From Clostridium tagluense (GTDB taxonomy: Bacteria > Bacillota > Clostridia > Clostridiales > Clostridiaceae): 64,000 nt of DNA. The notes under the pieces were generated by a model. That model ran no database searches. It was not told where the DNA came from and saw only the letters and a program-made list of their open reading frames with translations. Both the position numbers and the translations under genes were made by a program. The number at the start of each line of letters is the position of its first letter. The stretch's first letter is position 1. This document shows positions 38,725 to 46,894 of this stretch, one piece after another. Location of the stretch: positions 1-64,000 of the forward strand of contig NZ_BHYK01000014.1 of assembly GCF_003865095.1 (NCBI RefSeq). The letters run 5' to 3'.

Positions 38725-38764
38725 AAGATTTTATATGTAAAATCTTTAACATATGTGCTATAAT
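38725..38764 (+). promoter_or_regulatory. Promoter with overlapping inverted repeat before the ComFB-like gene
   Basis: TATAAT at 38759-38764 is preceded, with a 17-bp spacer, by TGTAAA at 38736-38741. A perfect inverted repeat AAGATTTT-ATATGT-AAAATCTT (38725-38746) covers the -35 region, which suits a repressor or activator site. Confidence 0.5.
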
Positions 38765-38809
38765 TTGTACATCACGCTATCTAGCAATAAAAGTACTAGG
38801 AGGATTATA

Positions 38810-39079
38810 ATGTATAATTTAAAGAATTTTTCTGAAACTGAAGTAAGCGTACTGTTAGAAGAGATATTACAAAAACATGATACTATTTGCAAATGTGAAA
38901 AGTGTAAATTGGATATTAAGGCTTTATCATTAAATGCCTTGTCCACAAAATATATTGTTTCTGAGCAAGGTGAAATATATACTAAAGCACTAAATGAGGT
39001 TGACAAACAGGAACAAATTAATGTTGTCATGGCTATTACAAAAGCTATTGATGTAGTATCTGCTAATCCGAAGCATTAG
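38810..39079 (+). CDS. ComFB-family (late competence) small protein
   Basis: The gene starts at ATG 38810, 7 nt after AGGAGG; an upstream in-frame extension to 38753 lies over the promoter and is not used. The 89-residue product has the ComFB pattern: an acidic helix (SETEVSVLLEEILQK), a CKCEKCKLDI cysteine motif that may bind zinc, then ALNALSTKYI-type residues and a C-terminal helix. The family sits in the comF locus of Bacillus, and in other bacteria related proteins bind c-di-GMP or c-di-AMP. Here it is a stand-alone gene with its own promoter and terminator. Confidence 0.75.
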   Translation: MYNLKNFSETEVSVLLEEILQKHDTICKCEKCKLDIKALSLNALSTKYIVSEQGEIYTKALNEVDKQEQINVVMAITKAIDVVSANPKH

Positions 39080-39120
39080 ATAGTTCTGATAGTCGGCTAA
39101 GTAAATGTTTACATAAAAAG

Positions 39121-39161
39121 CACCCTATAAAGTGGACACTTAAGACCTGCTTTATAGGGTG
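39121..39161 (+). terminator. Intrinsic terminator after the ComFB-like gene
   Basis: Perfect 12-bp arms CACCCTATAAAG (39121-39132) and 39150-39161 surround a 17-nt loop, followed by TTTTTGTG. It terminates the plus-strand gene ending at 39079. Confidence 0.85.
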
Positions 39162-39222
39162 TTTTTGTGTACTTGATCATTAAGTTGAAAGCATATAGTG
39201 ATAGGATAAATAATTTATAATG

Positions 39223-39465
39223 AGTATGAAATTTCTCCGAAGTGATTTGCAATACGAGACGCAGAAACTATTAAATTCCATTTAGAAATTCTTCTTTTGC
39301 GAATATAAAATTCTCGTAAGCCTGCCAGGACGGCAGGCTAGCGAAACCGAGGCAGGACGCCGAGTTTGAGCGCTAGAGAATTTTATATGAGCAAAAGATT
39401 AGAATTACTTAATGGAATTTCTTGTTTTTAGTTCATTTGCAAAGCACGTAGGAAAAATTTCATCC
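39223..39465. repeat. 240-bp palindromic element with GC-rich core (repeat locus B)
   Basis: Left arm 39223-39315 and right arm 39376-39465 are imperfect inverted copies. Outer parts share ATGAAATTT-x(n)-GTG-x-TTTGCAA and AAATTCCATT. Inner parts TTTTGCGAATATAAAATTCTCG (39295-39315 region) and its mate pair well. The 60-bp core (39316-39375) is strikingly GC-rich for this genome and contains an 8-bp hairpin AGCCTGCC/GGCAGGCT (39319-39339). No transposase gene lies within. It resembles a MITE or REP-type element, and single arms recur at 21.3-21.5 and 24.0 kb. Confidence 0.6.
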
Positions 39466-39476
39466 CTTTAGTATGT

Positions 39477-41201
39477 TTATTTTGTGCTTTGAAGTTTTCC
39501 TATGATTATCTCTTTCATTTCTACTAGTTTCTTTTCTGCTATTTCTAAAGTTTTCCCCTTAGAATACATATATATTTTAATTTTTGGTTCTGTACCTGAA
39601 GGTCTTACAGCATACCAACTCTCATCCTCAAAATAGAATTTAAGTACATTAGATACTGGAATTCCACTAGACTGCTCTGTGCCGAGAGTTATATCATAAG
39701 ATTTTTCTATTTCGTAATCAATGTATTTAACTAGCTTTGCGGTGCCTAAAGTCTTTGGATTTTCTTTTCTGTATTCTTCCATCATTCTAGAAATTCTTTT
39801 TTGTCCTTCTATACCTTCTAAAACTATAGATATTAGATTTTCTCTATAATACCCAAATTCTTCGTAAATCTCATTTAGTATATCTATTAGAGTTTTCCCT
39901 TGTGATTTATAATAGGCTGCTGCTTCACATAAAAGCATGGAGGATATTACCCCGTCTTTGTCGCGAACAAAAGTACCAGCAACATATCCGATGCTTTCTT
40001 CATATCCAAAGATAAATTCATTGCTATTGTCCCTCTTAAAATCAGGAATTTTACCACAAATGTTCTTGAAACCCGTTAGTACTTCAAAGGTTTCTACACC
40101 GTATTTTTTTGCTATAGCCTTTCCTAAATCCCCTGTTACTATGGATTTTACTATGGCTGCGTTCTTTGGAAGTGTTCCTTTTTCCTTCATTCCTTCTACT
40201 ACATATTTTATTAGTATTGCTCCTGTTTGATTACCATTAAAGGCAACATATTCACCATCTTTATCTCTAACCATTATGGCAAGTCTATCACAATCTGGGT
40301 CTGTAGCTATAAGTAACTCTGCTTCTTCTTTTTTGCCAAGAGCCTGGGCATATTTAAATGCTTTTACATCCTCCGGATTTGGATATCCCACTGTAGTAAA
40401 ATCTGGATCTGGATTTTCTTGTTCTGGTACCACTATTATATTTGTAAATCCTCGTTCCTTTAGTACACGCCTTACAGGTACATTTCCTGTTCCATTTAGA
40501 GGTGTATACACAATTTTTATATCTTTATCTATGTCTTCTCTTATAGCTAAGCCTTTTACTTTTTCAAAGTACTCATCATCCATGGCTTTTCCAAGCATTA
40601 CTATTAGACCTTTTTCCTTAGCCTCTGACATATCCATGAGTTTTATAGCACTAAAGTCTGAAATACTCTGAATTTTTTTTGTTATATCCGTAGCTATTGA
40701 TGACAAAATTTGTGCACCATCTTCCCAATATACCTTGTATCCATTGTATTCACGAGGATTATGGCTGGCAGTTACTACGATTCCTGATGCAGTATGTAAT
40801 CTTCTTACCGCATAAGATAATTCTGGAGTAGGTCTTAGCTGCTCAAATAAATAAGCTTTTATTCCATTCGCTGCTAAAACTTGTGCTGCTGTAGCTGCAA
40901 ATTCTTCAGAAAAATGTCTACAGTCGTATGCTATAGCTACACCCCTATCCATATACTCTTTGCCATAACCTTTAATATAATCTGCAAGTCCTTGAGTTGC
41001 TCTTGAAATAATATATATGTTCATTCGGTTAAGTCCTGCGCCTAATTTCCCTCTTAGACCCGCAGTTCCAAACTCTAAATCCATGTAAAACCTATCTTGA
41101 ATTTCTTTAGGGTCTTCTGCTATTGACCTTAATTCTTCTCTAGTTTTTTCATCAAAGTATTCATTGTTTAACCATTCTTCATATTTTTTCATATAAGTCA
41201 T
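39477..41201 (-). CDS. Phosphoglucomutase/phosphomannomutase (alpha-D-phosphohexomutase)
   Basis: A 574-residue phosphohexomutase of the PGM2/PgcA group. It has FGTAGLRGKLG, active-site phosphoserine loop TASHNPREYNG (Ser146), metal loop ATDPDCDRLAI, sugar-binding GYEESIGY and the phosphate-binding RPSGTEPKIK near the C-terminus. It interconverts glucose-6-phosphate and glucose-1-phosphate, the substrate of GalU and RfbA in the same window, although it is not in that operon. It has a GGTG-type ribosome site before the first ATG; ATG at codon 4 is possible. Confidence 0.92.
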   Translation of the reverse strand: MTYMKKYEEWLNNEYFDEKTREELRSIAEDPKEIQDRFYMDLEFGTAGLRGKLGAGLNRMNIYIISRATQGLADYIKGYGKEYMDRGVAIAYDCRHFSEEFAATAAQVLAANGIKAYLFEQLRPTPELSYAVRRLHTASGIVVTASHNPREYNGYKVYWEDGAQILSSIATDITKKIQSISDFSAIKLMDMSEAKEKGLIVMLGKAMDDEYFEKVKGLAIREDIDKDIKIVYTPLNGTGNVPVRRVLKERGFTNIIVVPEQENPDPDFTTVGYPNPEDVKAFKYAQALGKKEEAELLIATDPDCDRLAIMVRDKDGEYVAFNGNQTGAILIKYVVEGMKEKGTLPKNAAIVKSIVTGDLGKAIAKKYGVETFEVLTGFKNICGKIPDFKRDNSNEFIFGYEESIGYVAGTFVRDKDGVISSMLLCEAAAYYKSQGKTLIDILNEIYEEFGYYRENLISIVLEGIEGQKRISRMMEEYRKENPKTLGTAKLVKYIDYEIEKSYDITLGTEQSSGIPVSNVLKFYFEDESWYAVRPSGTEPKIKIYMYSKGKTLEIAEKKLVEMKEIIIGKLQSTK

Positions 41202-41287
41202 CTTAACTCACACCTTTCCAAATCATTGATATTATATAACATTATACATTACTATCTAAGTTTTTTAAACAAGACTTTTATTATTAT

Positions 41288-41340
41288 AGGGACGGTTAAC
41301 AATTAATTAATTTTTATTAATTAGTTGTTAACCGTCCCCA
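41288..41340. repeat. REP pair (BIME-like inverted repeat)
   Basis: The REP-type sequence GGGACGGTTAACAA faces an inverted copy across 6 nt. The 23-bp arms (41288-41310 and 41317-41339) differ at only two positions. The same sequence flanks the RAYT transposase gene at 45.6 kb. A degenerate third copy (GGGGACGTTTAAG on the minus strand) is at 41369-41384. The pair lies in the gap between pgm and the feoB membrane-domain gene and could form a strong hairpin. Confidence 0.8.
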
Positions 41341-41410
41341 TTGTTTTTTGATGATTAATAATGAAAAGTTCTTAAACGTCCCCATGCTTTTTTTGGCTTA
41401 GTTTTACTTG

Positions 41411-42808
41411 CTAAAAAATTCTATAGATTTGAGTAGTAAAAAAACAAATGATTATAGCAATGACTGTGGGCATTAATATAGCTAATATTGTCCATTTTGT
41501 ACTACCCGTTTCTTTTTTGATAGTCCATATTGTTGTAGCACACGGAAAGTGTAGTAGTGAAAATAACATGGTGTTTATTAATGTTAAATAAGTCCACCCA
41601 TTATTAAGCAAAATTTCTCGAAGCTGACTTATACTTTCAAACTGAAGCATGGAACCTTTGGATAGGTATGCCATTAAAAGAATAGGCAGTACGATTTCAT
41701 TTGCTGGAAACCCTAAAATAAAAGCTATTAAGATAAAGCCGTCTAAGCCTATAGCCTTAGCAAAGGGATTTAGAAAATTTGCTACATGAGCTAGTATGCT
41801 TATATCACCGATTATTACATTTCCAAGAATATAGGTTATAGCACCAGCAGGCACCGCTACAATTATGGCTCTTCCTAGCACAAACATGGTTCTATCAATT
41901 ATAGAGGTATATAGTACTCTTCCTACTTGAGGTTTTCTATAGGGTGGTAGCTCTAGGGTAAAACTTGAGGGCATGCCTTTTAGTATTGTTTTTGATAATG
42001 CATAGGATGTTAGTAATGTCATTCCTATACCTATAAGCACTAAAACTACTACCATTAGTGCAGCTATAATAGAGCTAGTAGTTGAGGAAAAACTCACACC
42101 TACAAACACCATGGATAGTGCTATTAAAGCGGGAAATCTTCCATTACAGGGCACAAAATTGTTGGTTATTATTGCTATAAGCCTCTCTCTTGGAGATTCA
42201 ATTATCCTACAAGCTATTACGCCACAAGCATTACAACCAAATCCCATACACATGGTTAGTGCCTGTTTGCCATGGCAACAAGCTTTTTTAAAGACGTGGT
42301 CTAAATTAAAGCATATTCTAGGCAGATATCCACTATCCTCTAAAAGCGTAAATATAGGAAAAAATATTGCCATAGGCGGAAGCATCACAGATACTACCCA
42401 TGCAAAGGTTCGATATACACCTAGTACTAAAAGGTTATTTAGCCAAAGGGGAACTTGAATATATATAAAGAATAATCCAATCTTTGCTTCTATCCAAAAT
42501 AAGAATTTCGCTATAAGCTGTGATGGGTAATTTGCTCCCTGAATTGTAAGCCAAAATATCACCGCAAGTAGTAGTATCATTATGGGTATACCAGTTTTTT
42601 TAGAGGTGACTATGTCATCAATTTTTTGCTCCGATAACATTCTTTCAGTGTCTTTTGTAACGGTTTTTCTAGTTATGTCCTCTGCTGTTTTATAAATGGT
42701 GGATACAATTGTGTCTCTTACATTCTTATTGTTTTTGTTTCTAAAAAGTTTAGTTTTTTCTAGAACTACTTTTATATTTATGTCTTCCTTTAGGTTCAAT
42801 AAATACAC
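41411..42808 (-). CDS. feoB: FeoB membrane (permease) domain as a separate protein
   Basis: A 465-residue membrane protein with about 9-10 hydrophobic segments and two Gate (nucleoside-recognition) repeats. It matches FeoB after its G domain: a cytosolic lead (about 1-75), then PPMAIFFPIFTLLEDSGYLPR, the metal-site-like MGFGCNACGVIACRII, and ESPRERLIAIITNNFVPCNGR. It moves Fe(II) across the membrane. The GTPase half is the separate gene 65 bp upstream. The GTG start overlaps the GGAAGG site, and TTG at 42799 with 8-nt spacing is an alternative start. Confidence 0.85.
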   Translation of the reverse strand: MYLLNLKEDINIKVVLEKTKLFRNKNNKNVRDTIVSTIYKTAEDITRKTVTKDTERMLSEQKIDDIVTSKKTGIPIMILLLAVIFWLTIQGANYPSQLIAKFLFWIEAKIGLFFIYIQVPLWLNNLLVLGVYRTFAWVVSVMLPPMAIFFPIFTLLEDSGYLPRICFNLDHVFKKACCHGKQALTMCMGFGCNACGVIACRIIESPRERLIAIITNNFVPCNGRFPALIALSMVFVGVSFSSTTSSIIAALMVVVLVLIGIGMTLLTSYALSKTILKGMPSSFTLELPPYRKPQVGRVLYTSIIDRTMFVLGRAIIVAVPAGAITYILGNVIIGDISILAHVANFLNPFAKAIGLDGFILIAFILGFPANEIVLPILLMAYLSKGSMLQFESISQLREILLNNGWTYLTLINTMLFSLLHFPCATTIWTIKKETGSTKWTILAILMPTVIAIIICFFTTQIYRIF

Positions 42809-42873
42809 CTTCCATTAATTGCTGGTGTAGGCATCTTCAAAGGAATAACTAGTAAATATACTAGTCTATTTTT

Positions 42874-43632
42874 TTAGATGCCTAAGTCATAATCTAAAAA
42901 TTTACCTATAGAATTTATTAGAGATTCATCTCCATCTAAAAGTCTTAAGGCAAGCCATTTAATATTAATTTCATCCATAAAAATTGAATGTAGCATTGGT
43001 GTAATCTGCTTAAGCTCCTCTTCAATATCTGTAGGATATTGAATTTGTAATGGACAGGTATGAATTTTATTAGTGCATAAATCATATATGCTATCTTTCA
43101 AAATATTCATACCTATATTACTTCTAGCAGTAGTTGGTACCACCGGAATACCTAATTCTTTTGATAAGGCCTCAATATTTATTCTTATCTTTTTACTTTT
43201 AGCCTCATCCATAAGATTTACGCAAGCCACTACATTACCCGTAATCTCAAGAACCTGCAAAAGTAAATTTAAATTTCTCTCAATACAGGTGGCATCCAGA
43301 ACCACCACTGTTACATCTGGCTTTCCAAAACATATGAAGTCTCTAGCGACTATTTCTTCTACGGAACTTGCGAGAAGAGAATAAGTGCCTGGTAAATCCA
43401 CAATAATAAACTCTTTATCCTTATGGACATATTTCCCTTGAGAGTTTACTACAGTTTTACCTGGCCAATTTCCTGTATGCTGATGAAGTCCCGTTAGTGC
43501 ATTGAAAACTGTACTTTTACCTGTATTTGGATTTCCTGCAAGTGCAATTACGTAATCCTCTTCCTTTGTCTTTTCTATATTAAACAGGTCCTTTAGCCCT
43601 TGCTTAGTACTAGAAGTGTGAGTTAGGCCCAT
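42874..43632 (-). CDS. feoB: FeoB GTPase domain as a separate protein
   Basis: A 252-residue protein with the FeoB G domain: G1 GNPNTGKST (32-40), the Gln/Thr switch region HQHTGNWPGKTV, G3 VDLPGTYSL, and G4 NLMDEAK in place of the common NMMD. A helical regulatory part follows to the end (DYDLGI, stop TAA). It has no membrane segments. Because both this gene and the permease gene are intact and each has its own ribosome site, I read it as a natural split, not a frameshift. feoA lies 67 bp upstream. Confidence 0.88.
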   Translation of the reverse strand: MGLTHTSSTKQGLKDLFNIEKTKEEDYVIALAGNPNTGKSTVFNALTGLHQHTGNWPGKTVVNSQGKYVHKDKEFIIVDLPGTYSLLASSVEEIVARDFICFGKPDVTVVVLDATCIERNLNLLLQVLEITGNVVACVNLMDEAKSKKIRINIEALSKELGIPVVPTTARSNIGMNILKDSIYDLCTNKIHTCPLQIQYPTDIEEELKQITPMLHSIFMDEINIKWLALRLLDGDESLINSIGKFLDYDLGI

Positions 43633-43699
43633 ATTTCTTCTCCCTTTCTATTGCTATTGGTATATTTCGGCAAACAATTTTTATCATTTCAGAGCTACA

Positions 43700-43948
43700 C
43701 TATATGCGTCTCACCATAATGTTTTTTGCCTCTTCTTCTCTTAGTGCAATGCAAGTATCTCTTATGAGATAGGCGGTAGGATCTCCAAAGGGACTCTGCC
43801 TAAGTACATGTATAATAGTGTTTGGCACTATACCTAAATCAAGCATTCGTTGTCTTGATAGGCCTTTTGAAATCAATTCTACTACTTTGACTTTTTTGCC
43901 TACAGCAATGTCTGTTAATTTAGCTGTTCTATTCTCCATTTTTTTCAC
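43700..43948 (-). CDS. feoA: FeoA, SH3-like ferrous iron transport protein
   Basis: An 82-residue FeoA with the usual LTDIAVGKKVKVVELIS start, RQRMLDLGIVPNT, and GDPTAYLIRDTCIALREEEAKNI. FeoA binds or supports the FeoB G domain in Fe(II) uptake. It is first in a feoA, feoB-GTPase, feoB-permease operon. No clear Fur box was seen upstream. Confidence 0.9.
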   Translation of the reverse strand: MKKMENRTAKLTDIAVGKKVKVVELISKGLSRQRMLDLGIVPNTIIHVLRQSPFGDPTAYLIRDTCIALREEEAKNIMVRRI

Positions 43949-44061
43949 CTACTTTACTAATATAATGTATCTAGGCACAGGATAAAGATGGTAGTATATT
44001 TATTAAAATGTGCCCTTGCTTTATATTATGAGATTAAAGGTAAAATCGACACTTAAAATAA

Positions 44062-44107
44062 AAAAAGTATATGCTATGTAAATTAATTTACATAGTATAT
44101 ACTTTTT
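44062..44107. terminator. Long bidirectional terminator-like hairpin
   Basis: An almost perfect palindrome AAAAAGTATAT(G)CTATGTAAATT pairs with its complement over 44062-44107 with a single bulged G. Poly-A lies on one side and poly-T on the other. It separates the beta-lactamase-like gene (minus strand, ends 44202) from feoA. Confidence 0.75.
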
Positions 44108-44201
44108 TTAGATAACAAAATATATCTCTTATATTTTTACTTAAGTTGTAGATGAAATCTATATTTAATTTCACAATTTACTTGGTGTATCTGTCCACTT
44201 A

Positions 44202-45173
44202 TTATTTTTGAGCATCATATATCATCTTGGATAGTTGTGCAATAGTTTCATCTGCATTTGGAAGTTCTTCTGTAAAAACCACAAGAATGTATGGATTATC
44301 CTTACTTACAATGGCAATATCATTTACACACTCACCAAAGTCACCTATTTTATGAGCTACAATCCCCTTCGGAATGTACTTATCTATCCTATCATGGTAG
44401 TCTGTTTTTTTCATGGTTTCAATCAAACCACTATAGTATTTATTATTATCAAGATTTAAATATAATTTCTCTAAAATTTTAAAGGAATCCTTTGGTGTAG
44501 TATTATTTTCACTATGTACTGTAGGATGCCCAAGGATTTTTTCGATATACTTATATTTATTTTCATCGCCGACTTTTCTTAAAATCATATTTATAGCTAT
44601 ATTGTCCGAATAAATTATTGAATAGTCACTTAAGGTCTTGAGTGCAATAGGTTTACTTAAATCTGTTCCTTGAAGTTCTCCTGCACCTTCTTCATAATCG
44701 CATTCTTTAAATATCAATTTTTCATTTATATCAATTTTTCCTTCTTGAATCATATCATACATAAGCATATTTATAGGTACTTTTATTGTGCTAGCTGCTA
44801 AAAACTGCTTGTCTTGATTTATTTCAATAAAATTTTCAGACTCTATGTCATAGTAAACCAATCCAACTTTATTTATATTATTTCCTAAAAATGTTCTAAT
44901 CCCTTTTTCTAAGTCCTTTAACTGAGCCTGTTTCTTAGAATCTTCTTCTACCTTGATTTGATTGTAGTCTAATGATTGTTTATAATCTAGATCTCCATAG
45001 TCAATTTTAGATATAGGTTTGGATATTCCATAATTGTTACTTTTATTATTAGTAGAAATAAAATGAAGCGTAGCAACACTTCTGCTGGACCCTACCGGCT
45101 GTTTGCTTAAGTAAGTCGTTGCAACGAGTGCTATTATTATTGCTATGGAAATGACAATTTTCTTACCTTTCAT
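44202..45173 (-). CDS. Beta-lactamase class A-like serine hydrolase, membrane-anchored
   Basis: A 323-residue protein with an N-terminal signal anchor (about 5-23) and an extracellular beta-lactamase/transpeptidase fold. The Ser-xx-Lys motif is STIK (128-131), SDN is at 189-191, and the third box is KIG (275-277) instead of KTG. The segment where class A enzymes carry the Glu166 omega loop is short (HSENNTTPKD). Deacylation, and thus true beta-lactamase activity, is therefore uncertain; a cell-wall or cryptic role is equally possible. It is a single gene between feoA and the RAYT region. Confidence 0.78.
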   Translation of the reverse strand: MKGKKIVISIAIIIALVATTYLSKQPVGSSRSVATLHFISTNNKSNNYGISKPISKIDYGDLDYKQSLDYNQIKVEEDSKKQAQLKDLEKGIRTFLGNNINKVGLVYYDIESENFIEINQDKQFLAASTIKVPINMLMYDMIQEGKIDINEKLIFKECDYEEGAGELQGTDLSKPIALKTLSDYSIIYSDNIAINMILRKVGDENKYKYIEKILGHPTVHSENNTTPKDSFKILEKLYLNLDNNKYYSGLIETMKKTDYHDRIDKYIPKGIVAHKIGDFGECVNDIAIVSKDNPYILVVFTEELPNADETIAQLSKMIYDAQK

Positions 45174-45320
45174 CTGACCATTCCCCCTTGTACTACGCCT
45201 TTAAAGATGTCCATTATTATTGTTATCTCTTTAAAATTCTTTTACTATAAAAATATACTAATTATATGTCGTTTTAATGACAATTTTGTTAACAATTTAT
45301 GAACTTATTTTCTTACCTTT

Positions 45321-45386
45321 ATAAGCTTGGGGACGGTTAACAATTATGTATATATAAGCTTGGGTACGGTTAACAATTATGTATAT
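45321..45386 (+). repeat. Two tandem 33-bp REP units upstream of the transposase
   Basis: Units 45321-45353 and 45354-45386 are head-to-tail and differ at one base (GGGGACGG against GGGTACGG). Each contains GGGNACGGTTAACAATTATG. The near-identity points to a recent duplication. They lie on the 5' side of the RAYT gene in direct orientation. Confidence 0.8.
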
Positions 45387-45519
45387 ATTTAAAAAAATAA
45401 AATTATTACTACTTTCATCTTCATAAAATCTTCATGCCAGGTGCTTATAATTTAAATTAGTTATTATAGTGTAGATGGAAGTTATTGTTCTCCTGGTGGT
45501 AATTAGTAACCAAACAGAC

Positions 45520-45537
45520 AGGGACGGTTAACAACTA
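45520..45537 (+). repeat. REP element just upstream of the RAYT gene
   Basis: AGGGACGGTTAACAACTA matches the shared REP core GGGACGGTTAACAA and has the same orientation as the two tandem units. It lies 87 bp before the transposase ATG. Confidence 0.75.
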
Positions 45538-45623
45538 TTTAATCATTAGCTTAAAAATATGAATATCATCTCCACCCTTAGGCAATAATTTTAAGAAAAG
45601 CTTATGAGTAGGGGTGATTTTTT

Positions 45624-46535
45624 ATGGCAAGAAAGGCAAGATTAAAAACAGCTGATGCTATATTTCATATTATGTGCAAAAGTATCAGCGAGGTAGATTT
45701 ATATAGGGATTCTGAAGATAAGGAGAAGTATTTATCGCTTGTTAAGAAGTATAAAAAACTTTTTAATGTTAAAATTTACGGGTACTGCCTTATGGATAAC
45801 CATGCACATTTATTGGTTGATGCTAATGGAGCAGATATATCAAAAGTAATGCATGGAATAAATTTTTCATATGCAATGTACTTTAATAAAAAGTACAAAA
45901 GAGAAGGACATCTTTTTAAAGATAGATTTAAGAGCAAAATAGTTGATAATGACCACTATTTAAAGACCGTATCGTTATATATACATAATAATCCTACAGA
46001 TATTGCTGAATATAAAGACTGTCCTGAAAAATATTCTTTTTCTAGTTTGGGAATATATGTTGGTAAAAGACGTGACCTTTTCAACATAGTTGATTATGAA
46101 TTTGTCATGGGGTTTTTCGGTAATGATCTTGATACTGCAATAAAAAATTACTATAGCCTTGTTTTTGGATGCGACGATGAAAAATTAAAAGAAGAATTTG
46201 AATTCCAAGATGAAAAAACAGAATATAGAAGTGGAAGAAATGTACTTGTAAGAAAATTCATGTCTGAAGATATAATAGAATTTATAGCCTCAAAGATGAG
46301 TATATCAAAGATTCTACTTAATACTAAATACAGTAGAAAGCTTGTTCATGCAAAAGCATTAACAATTGTTCTAATGAGGAACCTCGGTAATTTTAAGTCC
46401 AGTGATATATCCGGCATGCTTGGTAATATCACACAGGCTAGAATATCAAAATTAAATAGCATAGGTATTGAATTAATTGGCTCTGATGAAAAATATGAAA
46501 GTATTATCGAGGATTTTATTAGATTCTATGCGTAG
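45624..46535 (+). CDS. REP-associated tyrosine transposase (RAYT, Y1 HUH family)
   Basis: A 303-residue Y1_Tnp-family protein. The HUH metal motif is NHAHLLV (His60, His62), and a candidate nucleophile Tyr119 lies in LYIHNNP, preceded by REGHLFKDRFKSK. Unlike IS200 TnpA (about 150 residues), it has a second domain (about 200-303) with a helix-turn-helix-like ALTIVLMRNLGNFKSSDISGML segment. This is typical of RAYTs that act on REP hairpins. The flanks carry copies of one REP sequence, forward on the left and reverse on the right, so gene plus repeats looks like one unit. The ATG follows GGGGTG. Confidence 0.88.
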   Translation: MARKARLKTADAIFHIMCKSISEVDLYRDSEDKEKYLSLVKKYKKLFNVKIYGYCLMDNHAHLLVDANGADISKVMHGINFSYAMYFNKKYKREGHLFKDRFKSKIVDNDHYLKTVSLYIHNNPTDIAEYKDCPEKYSFSSLGIYVGKRRDLFNIVDYEFVMGFFGNDLDTAIKNYYSLVFGCDDEKLKEEFEFQDEKTEYRSGRNVLVRKFMSEDIIEFIASKMSISKILLNTKYSRKLVHAKALTIVLMRNLGNFKSSDISGMLGNITQARISKLNSIGIELIGSDEKYESIIEDFIRFYA

Positions 46536-46779
46536 TCAGTATTTATTTATATACTTTTTTATAATTTGAAATATGTAATTTAATGTTAGTCATTAAAATT
46601 CCTCTTAAATATTTAACCAACATATCTATTCCCTAGTCTGTTGTATTAACTAAAAAAATTAAAAGTTGTTGATACTTATTTTTAATTTATTAATAGTGGA
46701 CAAGCATTCAAAATAAATATTTATCTGCACTCTTAAGATAATTAAAATAAGCTACTAATAAGTGCATTTAGAAATTAAA

Positions 46780-46894
46780 GGGTATAAGCTTTTAAAAAAA
46801 ATATACCCTCTCACAAATAGAGTAAATAATTGTTAACCGTCCCCAATTATTTATAGACTAGTTCCTTTATTCATTTAATTGTTAACCGTCCCTA
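46780..46894 (-). repeat. Two inverted REP elements downstream of the RAYT gene
   Basis: TAATTGTTAACCGTCCCC (46827-46844) and TAATTGTTAACCGTCCCTA (46876-46894) are reverse-strand copies of the REP at 45329 and 45520. The second overlaps the 3' end of the histidine kinase gene. A 7-bp hairpin GGGTATA/TATACCC (46780-46808) lies just left of them, without a T tract. The rest of the 46536-46826 gap is AT-rich and featureless. Confidence 0.75.

Noticed and set aside
38753-38809. Longer N-terminus for the ComFB-like protein
   Set aside because: The extension overlaps the predicted promoter; the AGGAGG site places the start at 38810.
42809-42873. FeoB frameshift or pseudogene
   Set aside because: Both halves end and start cleanly, with a stop, a 65-bp spacer and a separate ribosome site; no reading frame bridges them.
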